A DNA stretch of 33,134 nt from PR03 sp964353555 (GCA_964353555.1 CAYGWM010000041.1:1-33134), one strand, 5' to 3'. Numbered from the stretch's first letter, positions 1 through 8,546 are shown. The notes: generated by a model not told the origin, from the letters alone. Program-made: numbers and translations.

Positions 1-11
1 GGAGAATGGGA

Positions 12-263
12 ATGGACGACGAGCGAGGGACGGAAGACGCAGCGCGGCGCACCGAGGTACCGCATGCGCAGCTGGCGCCCGAGGTGCTGCGCCGTCTCAT
101 CGAGGAGTTCGTGACGCGCGATGGCACGGACTATGGGGCGATCGAGCGGACTCTCGCAGAGAAGGTCGCCGTCGTGATGCAGCAACTGGAAACCGGGGAG
201 GCGGCGATCGTGGTCGATACCGAGAGCGAGACCGTCGACATCGTCGCCAGGCGTCCGGGCTGA
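12..263 (+). CDS. YheU family (UPF0270) small protein
   Basis: Small soluble protein of 83 residues with no known biochemical function. The core from about residue 17 (VPHAQLAPEVLRRLIEEFV, then RDGTDYG, ERTLAEKV and QLETGEAAIV) matches the Escherichia coli YheU/UPF0270 pattern of P-x-x-L-x-P-E-x-L-x-x-L-I-E-x-F-V-x-R-x-G-T-D-Y-G over nearly its whole length. The family is usually about 70 residues, so the N-terminal 15 or so residues are an acidic extension. Two in-frame ATGs exist, at 6 and 12. GGAGA at 1-5 abuts the first but sits a normal distance from the second, so 12 is preferred. It is convergent with the VF530-type gene 22 nt downstream. What lies upstream is outside the window, so operon membership is unknown. 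Confidence 0.85.
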   Translation: MDDERGTEDAARRTEVPHAQLAPEVLRRLIEEFVTRDGTDYGAIERTLAEKVAVVMQQLETGEAAIVVDTESETVDIVARRPG

Positions 264-285
264 GCAGCCGCACAACTGGCTTGTG

Positions 286-528
286 TCAGCGCCGCGCGTC
301 GCGCTTCTGCTCGCGCAGCATGAACCCGTAGAGCCCCTCGACCTTCGCTCGCGCCCACGGCGTCTTGCGCAGGAATTTCAGGCTCGAGGCGATGCTGGGA
401 TCGCTGTTGAAGCAGCGAATCGAAATTCGCTGGCCGAGTTCGGGCCAGCCGAAATGTGCCACCAGATCGTTCAGCATTCTCTCGAGCGTGATGCCGTGCA
501 GCGGGTCGCGCGACTGCGGTTCGTCCAT
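286..528 (-). CDS. VF530 family (DUF2132) putative DNA-binding protein
   Basis: An 80-residue protein. The motifs DPLHGITLERMLNDLV, HFGWPELG, CFNSDPSIASSLKFLRKTPW and AR-x-KVE-x-LY reproduce the Vibrio VF530/DUF2132 family almost residue for residue. The family is annotated as DNA-binding from a structure; its role in the cell is not established. The start at 528 (MDEPQSRDP) is chosen because family similarity begins just after it; the frame stays open far upstream only because of high GC. No clear Shine-Dalgarno sequence precedes it. The C-terminus is Arg/Lys-rich (REQKRDARR). It is convergent with the YheU-type gene and divergent from the HAD-PlsC gene. Confidence 0.85.
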   Translation of the reverse strand: MDEPQSRDPLHGITLERMLNDLVAHFGWPELGQRISIRCFNSDPSIASSLKFLRKTPWARAKVEGLYGFMLREQKRDARR

Positions 529-626
529 CGATCGCGATGATACGCTAGAGCGATCTGCTTCCAGCACTCGCCCAGGCGCGACCGGCGCCGTGATAGAGTG
601 AACCGCGAAGACGAACACCGTGTCCC

Positions 627-633
627 AGAGGAG
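627..633 (+). promoter_or_regulatory. Ribosome binding site setting the HAD-PlsC start
   Basis: AGAGGAG lies 3 nt before the ATG at 637. No comparable motif precedes the in-frame GTG at 598. This favours the 478-residue product. Confidence 0.6.
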
Positions 634-636
634 CGA

Positions 637-2073
637 ATGGCAGAGCGAAGTCGATCGCTCCACGCGGACCTGACTCGCGAGATTCGCGAGAGTCCGCCGG
701 GTCCGAAGATCGGCGCGTTCTTCGACGTGGATCGCACGCTGCTCGCAGGTTTTTCGGCGGTCGCGTTCGTGCGCGAGCAGCTGCTCTCGGGCAGGATGGG
801 CCCGAGCGAGCTGGCCGAGATGACGCTCGGTGCACTCGGCTGGGCTCTCGGGCGCAGCGGCTTCTCGGGTTTCGTAACGTCCGCAACCGCCAGCTACCGC
901 GGCCTCGCCGAGTCCGCGTTGGAAGAGATCGGCGAGGCGGTGTTCGTGAAGCAGCTCGCCGCGATGGTGTACCCCGAGTCGCGCGCGATCGTGCGCGCGC
1001 ACCAGGAACGGGGCCACACCGTCGCGATCGTCTCGTCGGCGCTGCGCTATCAGGTCGAGCCGCTGGCGCGCGACCTCGGCATCGAGCACGTGCTCTGCAC
1101 CAGGCTCGAGGTCGCGGACGGCGTCTTCACCGGTCGCGTGATGAAGCCAACCTGCTTTGGCGAGGGCAAGGCGGCCGCGGTGCGCGAACTCGCCGCGAGC
1201 GAGGTCCTCCAGCTCGACGAGAGCTTCTTCTACACCGACAGCAGCGACGATCTACCCGCGCTCGAGGTCGTCGGACATCCGCGTCCGCTGAATCCCGACG
1301 AGCGCCTCGTGCGCACGGCCCGCGAACGCGCGTGGCCGGTGCGCCGCTTCCAGAGTCGCGGCACGGCCGGTCTCGTCGATCTGGTTCGCACCGCATCGGT
1401 GTATGGAAGCCTCGCGCCTGCGGCGCTCGCCGGCCTTGCGGCAGGCATCGCGAATCAGTCGCGTCGCGCGGGCATCAATCTGTTCGGCTCGTTCTGGGCG
1501 GACTTCGCGCTCTCGCTGGCCGGCGTACAGATCGAGATCGAAGGCGAACAACATCTGTGGTCGCACCGGCCGGCGGTGTTCCTGTTCAACCACCAGAGCG
1601 CGCTCGACATGCCGCTGATGATCAAGCTGGTGCGCCGCGACATGACCGGCGTCGGCAAGGCCGAGCTGCGCTGGAATCCGCTCTTCGGGCCGCTGCTGTG
1701 GCTCGCCGGCGCCGCGTTCGTCGATCGCAGCGACACGAAGAAGTCGATCGAAGCGCTCGCGCCGGCCGTCGCGGCGCTGAAGACCGGCACCTCGCTGCTG
1801 ATCGCGCCCGAAGGCACGCGCACGCCGACGCCGCGCCTCGCCCGCTTCAAGAAGGGCGCGTTCCACATCGCGATGCAGGCCGGCGTGCCCGTCGTTCCGG
1901 TGGTGCTGCGCAATACCGGCGATGCGCTGCCGAAGAACGGCTTCGTGGTGCGCCCCGCGACGATCGAGGTCGTCGTGCTGCCGCCGATCGACACCAGCCG
2001 CTGGACGCGCGCGCGGCTCGACGCCGAGATCGAAGCGATCCGTGCGCGCTACCTCGAAGTGCTCGAAGGCTGA
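637..2073 (+). CDS. HAD-IB phosphatase / 1-acyl-glycerol-3-phosphate acyltransferase fusion
   Basis: Two-domain enzyme of 478 residues for glycerolipid synthesis. The N-terminal domain is a HAD subfamily IB phosphatase: nucleophile motif FFDVDRTLL at about residues 28-36, a central segment AIVSSALRYQVEP, the Lys region KPTCFGEGKAAAV and the acidic motif YTDSSDDLPALE. The C-terminal domain is a PlsC/LPLAT acyltransferase with the H-x4-D motif NHQSALD near residue 319 and EGTRTPT near residue 392. Such fusions are known in mycobacteria and other lipid-rich bacteria. They could make diacylglycerol precursors by acylating lysophosphatidate and dephosphorylating phosphatidate, although the phosphatase substrate is not proven. 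Location just before two WS/DGAT genes supports a role in feeding acylglycerol synthesis. An alternative GTG start at 598 would add 13 residues. Confidence 0.9.
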   Translation: MAERSRSLHADLTREIRESPPGPKIGAFFDVDRTLLAGFSAVAFVREQLLSGRMGPSELAEMTLGALGWALGRSGFSGFVTSATASYRGLAESALEEIGEAVFVKQLAAMVYPESRAIVRAHQERGHTVAIVSSALRYQVEPLARDLGIEHVLCTRLEVADGVFTGRVMKPTCFGEGKAAAVRELAASEVLQLDESFFYTDSSDDLPALEVVGHPRPLNPDERLVRTARERAWPVRRFQSRGTAGLVDLVRTASVYGSLAPAALAGLAAGIANQSRRAGINLFGSFWADFALSLAGVQIEIEGEQHLWSHRPAVFLFNHQSALDMPLMIKLVRRDMTGVGKAELRWNPLFGPLLWLAGAAFVDRSDTKKSIEALAPAVAALKTGTSLLIAPEGTRTPTPRLARFKKGAFHIAMQAGVPVVPVVLRNTGDALPKNGFVVRPATIEVVVLPPIDTSRWTRARLDAEIEAIRARYLEVLEG

Positions 2074-2105
2074 GAGCCGCCGCGCGCGAGTCGCGTCCAC
2101 GCTGA

Positions 2106-2119
2106 GTCGGCCAGCCGAC
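2106..2119. repeat. Short perfect inverted repeat in the 107-nt gap before WS/DGAT 1
   Basis: GTCGGC-CA-GCCGAC lies 33 nt after the HAD-PlsC stop. A second one, CGCTG-N7-CAGCG at 2149-2165, lies 15 nt before the WS/DGAT start. Neither is followed by a T-run, so an intrinsic terminator is not supported. They could be leader hairpins, a regulator site, or chance in GC-rich DNA. Confidence 0.3.
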
Positions 2120-2180
2120 AAAGTCTCGATGCGCGAGGCTGCGACGATCGCTGTAACATTCAGCGGATACGAGGCTTCCG

Positions 2181-3602
2181 ATGTCCTACACGCACTACGA
2201 TCGCTTGACCGCCTTCGACGCCACGTTCCTCGATATCGAAGACGAGAACGTGCACATGCACGTCGGCTCACTGTCGATTTTCGAAGGCGGCGAACTGTTC
2301 CGCGACGACGGCGGGCTCGACTTTGCGCGGATCCGCCGCCTCGCCGAGCCGGGTCTCGCGCGCAACCGCCGCTTCCGGCAGCGGCTCGAGCGGGTACCGA
2401 TGCTCGGGCACCCGGTGTGGGTGGACGACGCGCGCTTCAACCTCGACTACCACCTCCGCCACACCGCGCTGCCGGAGCCGGGCGACCTGCGCCAGCTGAA
2501 GCGGCTCTTCGGTCGTGTGATGTCCCAGAAGCTCGATCAGCACAAACCACTTTGGGAGCTGTGGTTCGTCGAGGGGCTCGCGGGCGGGCGCTTCGCACTG
2601 ATCACCAAGGTGCATCACTGCATGATCGACGGCGTGTCGGGTGTGGATCTGATCGCGATGCTGATGGATCCGGCCGTAGAGGCCGACGCAAAGCGCATCG
2701 AGGAGGAAGGCGCGACGCCCTCCCCCTGGTTGCCGCGACCTGCGCCCACTTCGCTCGGGCTGCTGGTCGATGAAGCGCGCCGCCGCGCGGCGATGCCGTT
2801 CGAGCTACTGCGCGCGGGGATCGGCGCGGCCGCGCACCCGGGCGACTCGTTCGATGCGATGCGCACTTCGATGGAGGCGTTGCAGGAGTTCCTGACACCC
2901 GGACTCGCAGGCGGATCGCGCACGCCGCTGAACCCGGACATCGGCCCGCACCGCCGCTTCGACTGGCTGCGGATGGACATCGCAGCGGTGAAGGACGTCT
3001 CCAAGAAGCTCGGCGGTACGCTGAACGACGTCGTACTGGCCGTCGTCGCCGGCGCGGTGCGTCGCTTCTTCGAGGGACGCGGCGTCTGTGCCGAGTCGCT
3101 GCACTTTCGCGCGCAGGTGCCGGTCAACATTCGCTCAGCCGAGGAGAAGGGCGCACTCGGCAATCGCGTCGCACTGCTGCTCGCCGATCTGCCGATCTCG
3201 GAGCCCGATCCGCGCAAGCGCTACGAGACGGTGCTGGCCACCATGAAGCAGCTGAAGAGTTCGCACCAGGCGAAGGGCGCGGAACTGCTCGAACAGATCG
3301 GCGACTGGACGGCCAAGGAGTTCCTCTCTGCGCTCGTGCGGATCACCGCACGCCAGATCGCGTACAACATCGTCGTGACGAACATACCCGGCCCGCCCTT
3401 CCCGGTGAAGCTGCTCGGCGCGCGCATGACCGAGGTCTATCCACTGGTGCCGCTATTCTCGAATCAGGCGCTCGGCGTGGCGCTCTTCAGCTACGACGGT
3501 GGCCTGTTCTGGGGCCTCAACTCCGATTGGGACTCGATGCCGGATCTCCACGACTTCATCCTCGCGCTCGAAACCGAGTTCGCGACGCTTTGCGAGCTGT
3601 GA
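2181..3602 (+). CDS. Wax ester synthase / diacylglycerol acyltransferase (WS/DGAT), paralogue 1
   Basis: Bifunctional O-acyltransferase of 473 residues that transfers acyl groups from acyl-CoA to fatty alcohols or diacylglycerol, making wax esters or triacylglycerol at the membrane or lipid-droplet surface. Seen: N-terminal LTAFDATFLDIEDENVHMHV, PLWELW, catalytic HHCMIDG at residues 145-151 (HHxxxDG), GGTLNDVVLA (the ND motif), and NIPGPP near the C-terminal third. Length is normal for the family. The ATG at 2181 is preceded by GAGG at 2171-2174. It is followed 7 nt later by paralogue 2 and probably shares its transcript. The acyl-acceptor preference cannot be read from sequence. Confidence 0.93.
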   Translation: MSYTHYDRLTAFDATFLDIEDENVHMHVGSLSIFEGGELFRDDGGLDFARIRRLAEPGLARNRRFRQRLERVPMLGHPVWVDDARFNLDYHLRHTALPEPGDLRQLKRLFGRVMSQKLDQHKPLWELWFVEGLAGGRFALITKVHHCMIDGVSGVDLIAMLMDPAVEADAKRIEEEGATPSPWLPRPAPTSLGLLVDEARRRAAMPFELLRAGIGAAAHPGDSFDAMRTSMEALQEFLTPGLAGGSRTPLNPDIGPHRRFDWLRMDIAAVKDVSKKLGGTLNDVVLAVVAGAVRRFFEGRGVCAESLHFRAQVPVNIRSAEEKGALGNRVALLLADLPISEPDPRKRYETVLATMKQLKSSHQAKGAELLEQIGDWTAKEFLSALVRITARQIAYNIVVTNIPGPPFPVKLLGARMTEVYPLVPLFSNQALGVALFSYDGGLFWGLNSDWDSMPDLHDFILALETEFATLCEL

Positions 3603-3609
3603 GCCCAGC

Positions 3610-5031
3610 ATGACGGATTTCTTCTACGACCGACTCACGCAGCTCGACCACTCGTTCCTGGTCTACGAAGGACCCAACGCGCCGATGCACGTCGGCGCCA
3701 CGCAGATCTTCGAGGCAGCGCCGTTGCGGCGGCCCGAGGGCGGAATCGATCTCGAGCGGATCGAGGCGTACGTGCAGTCGCGGCTGCACCGGATCCCGCG
3801 CTATCGGCAACGACTGGCCCATACGCCGATCGAGCGACATCCGATCTGGATCGACGATGCGCGCTTCAACATCCACTACCACGTGCGCCACACGCGGCTC
3901 CCACGTCCCGGCGACGAGCGCCTGCTGAAGCGCATGATCGGCCGCATCTTCTCGCAGCATCTCGACCGCGGAAAGCCACTCTGGGAAATGTGGCTGATCG
4001 AAGGACTCGAGGGCGATCGCATCGCGGTCGTCTCGAAGATCCACCACTGCATGGTGGACGGGATCTCGGGTGTGGACCTGCTCGCCGCGCTGCTCACGGC
4101 CGACCCGGTCGAGGGAGGAGACCCGCCGCATGCGTGGTTGGCGCGACCGGCGCCGAGCGCTGCCCAACTCGCGCGCGACGAAGCGGAACGCGCGCTGCGC
4201 GCGCCGCTCGATGCCGCATCGGCGCTCTTTGACCTCGCCCGCGACGAAGATCACGCGCGCGAACGTCTCGCGACGCGGCTCGGCGCGCTGGGCAATTTCG
4301 TTTCGGGGAGCGGCGGCGCCACCGCTTCGAGCACGTCGATCAATCAGCCCATCGGCCCGTACCGGCGCGTCGATTGGCTGCCGATGGATCTGCGCCGGGT
4401 CCGCAGCGTTGCGAAACAGTTGGGCGGCACCGTCAACGACGTGGTGCTCGCCACCGTGGCCGGCGGCGTGCGGCGCTTCTTGAAGCGCGCGCGCCAGGAA
4501 GACGTTCGCAATCTCGATTTCCGCGTGATGGCGCCGGTCAGCATGCGCGACGCCTCGGAGCACGGGAAGCTCGGCAACCGCGTCTCCGCGTGGTTCGTAC
4601 CGCTGCCGGTGAACGAGCGCGATCCGATCGCGCGCTTCGAGCGCGTTCGCAAGGCCACCGCGGAACTCAAGCGCACGCGCGCGGCGCTCGCGGCTGAAAC
4701 TGTGACGCAGCTCACGGAATGGACCGGCACCACGCTGCTCTCGCTCGGTGCACAGCTGATGGACGTCGCCCTGCCCTTCAATCTGGTGGTCACGAATGTA
4801 CCGGGCCCGCGCGACACGCTGTACCTGCTCGGCGCGAAACTGCTCGAGTCGCATCCGCTGATCCCGCTGATGGGCCATCTCTCGACCGGCATCGCGCTGA
4901 TGAGTTACCGCGACACGCTTTCCTGGGGCTTCTGCGCGGACTGGGATGCCGTCCCCGACCTTCACGAATTCGTGCTCGCCGTGGACCACTCGTTCCGCAA
5001 ACTCGCCGCGGCCGCAGGCGTCGACGGCTAG
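3610..5031 (+). CDS. Wax ester synthase / diacylglycerol acyltransferase (WS/DGAT), paralogue 2
   Basis: Also exactly 473 residues, with HHCMVDGISG at 145-154, PLWEMW, GGTVNDVVLA and NVPGPR. It uses the same reaction type as the upstream gene. The two genes align end to end but differ at many positions, so this is an old tandem duplication rather than a recent copy. The start at 3610 (MTDFFYDRL) is 7 nt after the upstream stop; an open frame reaching further back would overlap the previous gene and lacks family similarity. Probably co-transcribed with paralogue 1 and possibly with HAD-PlsC. It is convergent with the metallo-hydrolase downstream. Confidence 0.93.
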   Translation: MTDFFYDRLTQLDHSFLVYEGPNAPMHVGATQIFEAAPLRRPEGGIDLERIEAYVQSRLHRIPRYRQRLAHTPIERHPIWIDDARFNIHYHVRHTRLPRPGDERLLKRMIGRIFSQHLDRGKPLWEMWLIEGLEGDRIAVVSKIHHCMVDGISGVDLLAALLTADPVEGGDPPHAWLARPAPSAAQLARDEAERALRAPLDAASALFDLARDEDHARERLATRLGALGNFVSGSGGATASSTSINQPIGPYRRVDWLPMDLRRVRSVAKQLGGTVNDVVLATVAGGVRRFLKRARQEDVRNLDFRVMAPVSMRDASEHGKLGNRVSAWFVPLPVNERDPIARFERVRKATAELKRTRAALAAETVTQLTEWTGTTLLSLGAQLMDVALPFNLVVTNVPGPRDTLYLLGAKLLESHPLIPLMGHLSTGIALMSYRDTLSWGFCADWDAVPDLHEFVLAVDHSFRKLAAAAGVDG

Positions 5032-5064
5032 CAAACGGACCCGAGATGGATCGCGTCTCCCGGT

Positions 5065-6501
5065 TCAGTCCAAGCGGACGCGTTCGCCGTACTGGGGCAC
5101 CACGGCGAGGCAGCCGATGCGCTCGGTGATCGTGCGCTGCATCGCGAAGGCCGCTTCGGGCTCGCCGTGCACGACGAACGCCGCGCGCGGAGCCGTGGGT
5201 GCGCTCGCCAGCCACTGCGCGATTTCCTCGCCATCGGCGTGGACCGAGAAGCCGGATGCGTCGACGATCTCGGCGCGCACCGCCACGTAGCGACCGAGCA
5301 TCTTCAGCGACGTGGCGCCCTGCAGCAGCGTGCGACCGCGCGTGCCCTCGGCCTGGTAGCCGACCAGCAGTACGCTGTTGCGGGCATCGGGCAGACGCCG
5401 CGCGAGGTGGTGCATCACGCGTCCGCCGGTCGCCATGCCCGACGCCGAGATGATGATCGCGGGCAGCGCGGCGTCATGGATCGCCTTCGAGTCATCGGAG
5501 CTGTGCGCCTCGATCAACCCGCCTGGATCGAAGGGCGCCGGATCCCCGCGATACTCCGGTCGGATCTCGGGATCGCCGTCGCGGGCCGCGCGTTCGTAGA
5601 CCGCCAGCGCCGCCAGCGCCATCGGCGAATCCACGTAGACCGGCAGATCCGGAATGCGCCCGGCTCGCACCAGCCGCCGCAGCGTCAGCAGCATGACCTC
5701 GGTGCGATCGACCGCAAACGCCGGGATCACGATCGCGCCACGCCGTTCCGCAGTACGCACGATGGCGTCGGCGAAGCGCGTGAGCGAAAGCGCTTCGTCA
5801 TGGCGCCGGTTCCCGTAGGTGGACTCGACGACGCAGGTCGCGACGGCATCGGGCGGCTCGGGCGGCAGCAGGATCTCGTGCTGCGAACGACCGAGATCGC
5901 CGGAGAAGAGCAGCGTGTCGGCGGCATGGTCTTCGAGGTCGACACGCACCCACGCGGAGCCGAGGATGTGGCCAGCGCGCCGGAATGTCGCGCGCACGCC
6001 CGGCGCGACGTCGACCGGTGCGCCGAACGCGACCGGGCGGAGCCGCCGCAGCGCGGCCTGCGCGTCGGCCTCGGTGTAGAGCGGCAGCGCAGGCGTGTGC
6101 TTCGAAAAGCCCTTGCGGTTGGCGTAGGCCGCATCCTCCTGCTGCAATCGCCCGCTATCGGGCAGCACGATCGCAGCGAGCGCCGCCGTATTGGTGGTAC
6201 AGAAGACCGGCCCGCGAAAGCCTCCGCGCACCAGCGCGGGCAGATAGCCCACGTGATCGAGATGGGCGTGCGTCAGGACGACGGCATCGAGCCGCTCCGG
6301 AGGAAACGGGAATGGATCCCAGTTGCGCAGGCGCAACTCCTTCAACCCCTGGAAGAGCCCGCAATCGAAGAGCACGCGCGCGCGTGGAGTTTCGAGCAGG
6401 AAACGACTGCCCGTGACGGTGCGCGTGGCGCCGAGGAATCGCAGCGTCGGCGATCCGCCCGAAGAATCAGAGGCCGAAGATCGGAGTTCGGTGGCGGTCA
6501 T
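5065..6501 (-). CDS. Beta-CASP metallo-beta-lactamase-fold hydrolase (predicted RNA-processing exonuclease)
   Basis: A 478-residue soluble enzyme of the MBL/beta-CASP group, related to CPSF73 and bacterial YsH1-like proteins. Seen in order: DCGLFQG, the zinc motif LTHAHLDHVGYLP, RAGHILGSAW, FSGDLGRS, the beta-CASP acidic motif ESTYGNR, IPAFAVDRT, ISASGMATGGRVMHH, GYQAEGTRGR, and the C-terminal SVHADGEE and VVHGEPEA motifs. These cover all the metal-binding positions, so the protein should be active. The family cleaves nucleic acid phosphodiester bonds, usually RNA; the natural substrate here is unknown. ATG at 6501 is preferred over a TTG at 6522 because the conserved fold starts soon after; neither has a good Shine-Dalgarno sequence. 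It is divergent from the LOG gene. Confidence 0.9.
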   Translation of the reverse strand: MTATELRSSASDSSGGSPTLRFLGATRTVTGSRFLLETPRARVLFDCGLFQGLKELRLRNWDPFPFPPERLDAVVLTHAHLDHVGYLPALVRGGFRGPVFCTTNTAALAAIVLPDSGRLQQEDAAYANRKGFSKHTPALPLYTEADAQAALRRLRPVAFGAPVDVAPGVRATFRRAGHILGSAWVRVDLEDHAADTLLFSGDLGRSQHEILLPPEPPDAVATCVVESTYGNRRHDEALSLTRFADAIVRTAERRGAIVIPAFAVDRTEVMLLTLRRLVRAGRIPDLPVYVDSPMALAALAVYERAARDGDPEIRPEYRGDPAPFDPGGLIEAHSSDDSKAIHDAALPAIIISASGMATGGRVMHHLARRLPDARNSVLLVGYQAEGTRGRTLLQGATSLKMLGRYVAVRAEIVDASGFSVHADGEEIAQWLASAPTAPRAAFVVHGEPEAAFAMQRTITERIGCLAVVPQYGERVRLD

Positions 6502-6620
6502 GGGGGAAGCATAACCGGGCAACGCACCCGCGAGCAGCGCGCGGCCGGATGGTCTGGAAACCTTGCACGCCCTATTACTCTGGTTGTGAAACCAGATCCG
6601 ACACGATCCAGCGAGGAATG

Positions 6621-7358
6621 ATGAGCGATGCCAAACCTCCTTTCGGACAACCCGACGTCGTCTACTTCCGCGACGAGGACGCGTCCGCCCGCTTGCTCGA
6701 GAGCGCCGTCGGCGCGCTGTGGGAGGTCGTCAATCAGCTGACGCGCTTCCGGCGCACGACGCAAAGGAACTACCGCGTCACGATCTTCGGCTCCGCGCGC
6801 CTCGAGCCCAGTTCGCCGGTCTACCAGACCGTGAAGCAGCTCGCCGCAGAACTGACGACCCTCGGTTGCGACATCATCACCGGCGGCGGACCGGGTCTGA
6901 TGCAGGCCGCCAACGAAGGCGCGGCGTCGGTCGATCCGAAGGCGCTCGAACGCTCGGTCGGCATCCGCGTGGAGCTGCCATTCGAGCAGAACATCAATCC
7001 GTTCGTGGGGCAAGCCTACCAGCACCGCACGTTCTTCTCGCGACTGCATCACTTCATGATCGTGTCGGATGCCTTCGTCGTCGTGCCGGGAGGCATCGGC
7101 ACGATGCTCGAGATGTCGATGGCGTGGCAGCTGCTCCAGGTGCGCAAGCTCTACGCCACACCGCTGATCCTGATCGGAAAGATGTGGGCCGAGTTGATCG
7201 AATGGGGCCGCCAATCGATGCTCCAACAGGGCAATGGGCTTGCCAGCGCCGTCGACTTCAAGATCCCGCACTGCGTCAGCGGCATCGAGGAGGCCGTCGC
7301 GCTGATCCGCGCCAGTCGCGAGGAGTGGATGCGCGTCCAAGCCGCCCCAAAGGGGTGA
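6621..7358 (+). CDS. LOG family protein (lysine decarboxylase-like / cytokinin-type phosphoribohydrolase fold)
   Basis: A 245-residue Rossmann-fold protein of the TIGR00730/LOG group. Characteristic motifs are TIFGSARLEP, ITGGGPGLMQAANEGA and the active-site PGGIGTMLEMSMAWQ at about 156-170. Plant and some bacterial homologues hydrolyse nucleoside 5'-monophosphates to free base plus ribose 5-phosphate; bacterial relatives include nucleotide 5'-monophosphate nucleosidases. The old 'lysine decarboxylase' label is not supported by biochemistry. Start is at the second of two adjacent ATGs (6618 and 6621), which GAGGA at 6613-6617 fits better. The N-terminal 60 residues are an extension seen in the longer class of LOG proteins. 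Confidence 0.88.
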   Translation: MSDAKPPFGQPDVVYFRDEDASARLLESAVGALWEVVNQLTRFRRTTQRNYRVTIFGSARLEPSSPVYQTVKQLAAELTTLGCDIITGGGPGLMQAANEGAASVDPKALERSVGIRVELPFEQNINPFVGQAYQHRTFFSRLHHFMIVSDAFVVVPGGIGTMLEMSMAWQLLQVRKLYATPLILIGKMWAELIEWGRQSMLQQGNGLASAVDFKIPHCVSGIEEAVALIRASREEWMRVQAAPKG

Positions 7359-7412
7359 ACGCTGTGGCGCACGCACCAGGCGATAGCGCCGCGGAACAGA
7401 TAGGATCAGCTC

Positions 7413-8021
7413 ATGACGATGAAATGTCCGACTTGCGGAACCCAGGTGCCGACCGCGACCGCCGTCGAGATCCACGCCGGAGACGACGTCGAGCGTTTCT
7501 GCTCGTTGCGCTGTGCGAATGCGGCGGAGGCCGGTAAGCCCCGGCGCGCGCCGCATGCGAAGCCGCCCGAGCCGCTGCGCAAGATCCTGGTCGCGGTGGA
7601 CGGCTCGGGACCCTCGGTTCGGGCCGTCGCGATGGCCGTTTCGATCGCGTCCTCGATGAAGGCATCCGTCGTTCTCGTGCACGCGATCGATCCCGCGCTG
7701 TTCCGGCTGCTGCCGTTCGACGGTGTCTTCGGTGGCGCCACCAGCATCGGGATCGACCCGGGCACGCTCGAACAGAATCTGCGCAGCGACGCGGTGAGTT
7801 CGCTCGAGCGCTGCGGACAGATCTGCGAGGCGGCGGGCGTCGACTACACCTGCCACATCGACATGAAGCCGCCCGTGCGGGCGATCGCCGACGCGGCCAG
7901 GCACGCCGACCTGATCGTGATGGGGAGTCGGGGACTCGGTGCGGTCTCGGGTGCCGCGCTCGGATCACTCTCGCACCGCGTGATCGCCGAGACCGGCAAA
8001 CCCGTGCTGATCGTGCACTGA
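7413..8021 (+). CDS. Universal stress protein (UspA domain) with N-terminal TRASH/YHS-like cysteine motif
   Basis: A 202-residue protein. Residues 56-202 form a UspA fold: KILVAVDGSG at the start, then MGSRGLG and LGSLSHRVI, the ATP-binding G-2x-G-9x-G-(S/T) type signature. Nucleotide binding is therefore likely. Before it lies a separate small segment, CPTCG at 5-9 and FCSLRC at 30-34, giving C-x2-C-x21-C-x3-C. The FCSxxC part looks like YHS/TRASH metal-binding motifs. The combination suggests metal or redox sensing joined to a stress-response ATP-binding domain; that link is inference. The start at 7413 has AGGAT a short distance upstream. The gene is probably transcribed separately or after the LOG gene (54 nt gap). 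Confidence 0.85.
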   Translation: MTMKCPTCGTQVPTATAVEIHAGDDVERFCSLRCANAAEAGKPRRAPHAKPPEPLRKILVAVDGSGPSVRAVAMAVSIASSMKASVVLVHAIDPALFRLLPFDGVFGGATSIGIDPGTLEQNLRSDAVSSLERCGQICEAAGVDYTCHIDMKPPVRAIADAARHADLIVMGSRGLGAVSGAALGSLSHRVIAETGKPVLIVH

Positions 8022-8054
8022 CTGCCCGTCGGTCGCACGCGCTACCGTGGAGCC

Positions 8055-8546
8055 GTGAAGCTCTACTGTGCACATCGAATCCCGCTGCCGGCGGATGCGT
8101 TCTGGGAGGTGCTGCACGCGCCGCGCTACGAGGCGCTGGTCGCCGAGGCGGCCGGGCTTCGCGAGTACGCGGAACTCGAACGCCGCGACGAGACCGATGC
8201 CATCTATCGGCGCCTTCACAGCCGCCCCGCACTCCCGGACGCGCTGCGCGGCCTGCTGCAACGGATCGTGCCGGGAGCAGACGCGCTGAGCTACATCGAG
8301 GAGCAGTGGCGTTCGAAGTCGAAGCGGCAAGTGCGCTTTCGGATGCAACCCTCCGTGCTCGGCGATCGCACGCGCATCGAAGGCGTCGTTCGCATCGAGC
8401 CACGTAGTGACACGAGCTGCGTGCGGATTCTCGACGGTGTCGTCGAAGTGAAACTTCTCGGACTCGGGACGCTCGTCGAACGCGCCATCGTCGCGGCCAC
8501 GATCGACGCCTACGCGAAAGGCGCTGCTGCGGCTGCGAAGCTGTGA
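8055..8546 (+). CDS. DUF2505 family protein (SRPBCC/START-like fold)
   Basis: A 163-residue protein without signal peptide or membrane segment. It begins MKLYCAHRIPLPADAFWEVL, the usual first strand and helix of a START-like lipid-binding fold, and ends in a long C-terminal helix (ERAIVAATIDAYAKGAAAAAKL region). The overall pattern matches DUF2505 proteins of actinobacteria and deltaproteobacteria, whose ligand is unknown. The GTG start at 8055 has GGAG close upstream. Its stop overlaps the start of the COQ8-like kinase by 4 nt, so the two are translationally coupled. Because COQ10, a coenzyme Q binding protein, also has a START fold, a quinone- or isoprenoid-lipid-binding role is a reasonable hypothesis but is not shown by sequence. 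Confidence 0.75.
   Translation: MKLYCAHRIPLPADAFWEVLHAPRYEALVAEAAGLREYAELERRDETDAIYRRLHSRPALPDALRGLLQRIVPGADALSYIEEQWRSKSKRQVRFRMQPSVLGDRTRIEGVVRIEPRSDTSCVRILDGVVEVKLLGLGTLVERAIVAATIDAYAKGAAAAAKL

Noticed and set aside
3556..5034. Long minus-strand open frame opposite WS/DGAT 2
   Set aside because: It mirrors the coding frame of a confident gene, has Arg/His/Glu-rich low-complexity composition and resembles no family. It is a product of high GC.
5032..5064. Possible terminator between convergent WS/DGAT 2 and the beta-CASP gene
   Set aside because: The best stem (GAGA/TCTC with a bulge) is short and no T-run follows on either strand.
5167..6621. 484-codon plus-strand frame opposite the beta-CASP gene
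   Set aside because: The opposite strand contains every catalytic motif of a metallo-hydrolase, while this frame is compositionally biased and motif-free.
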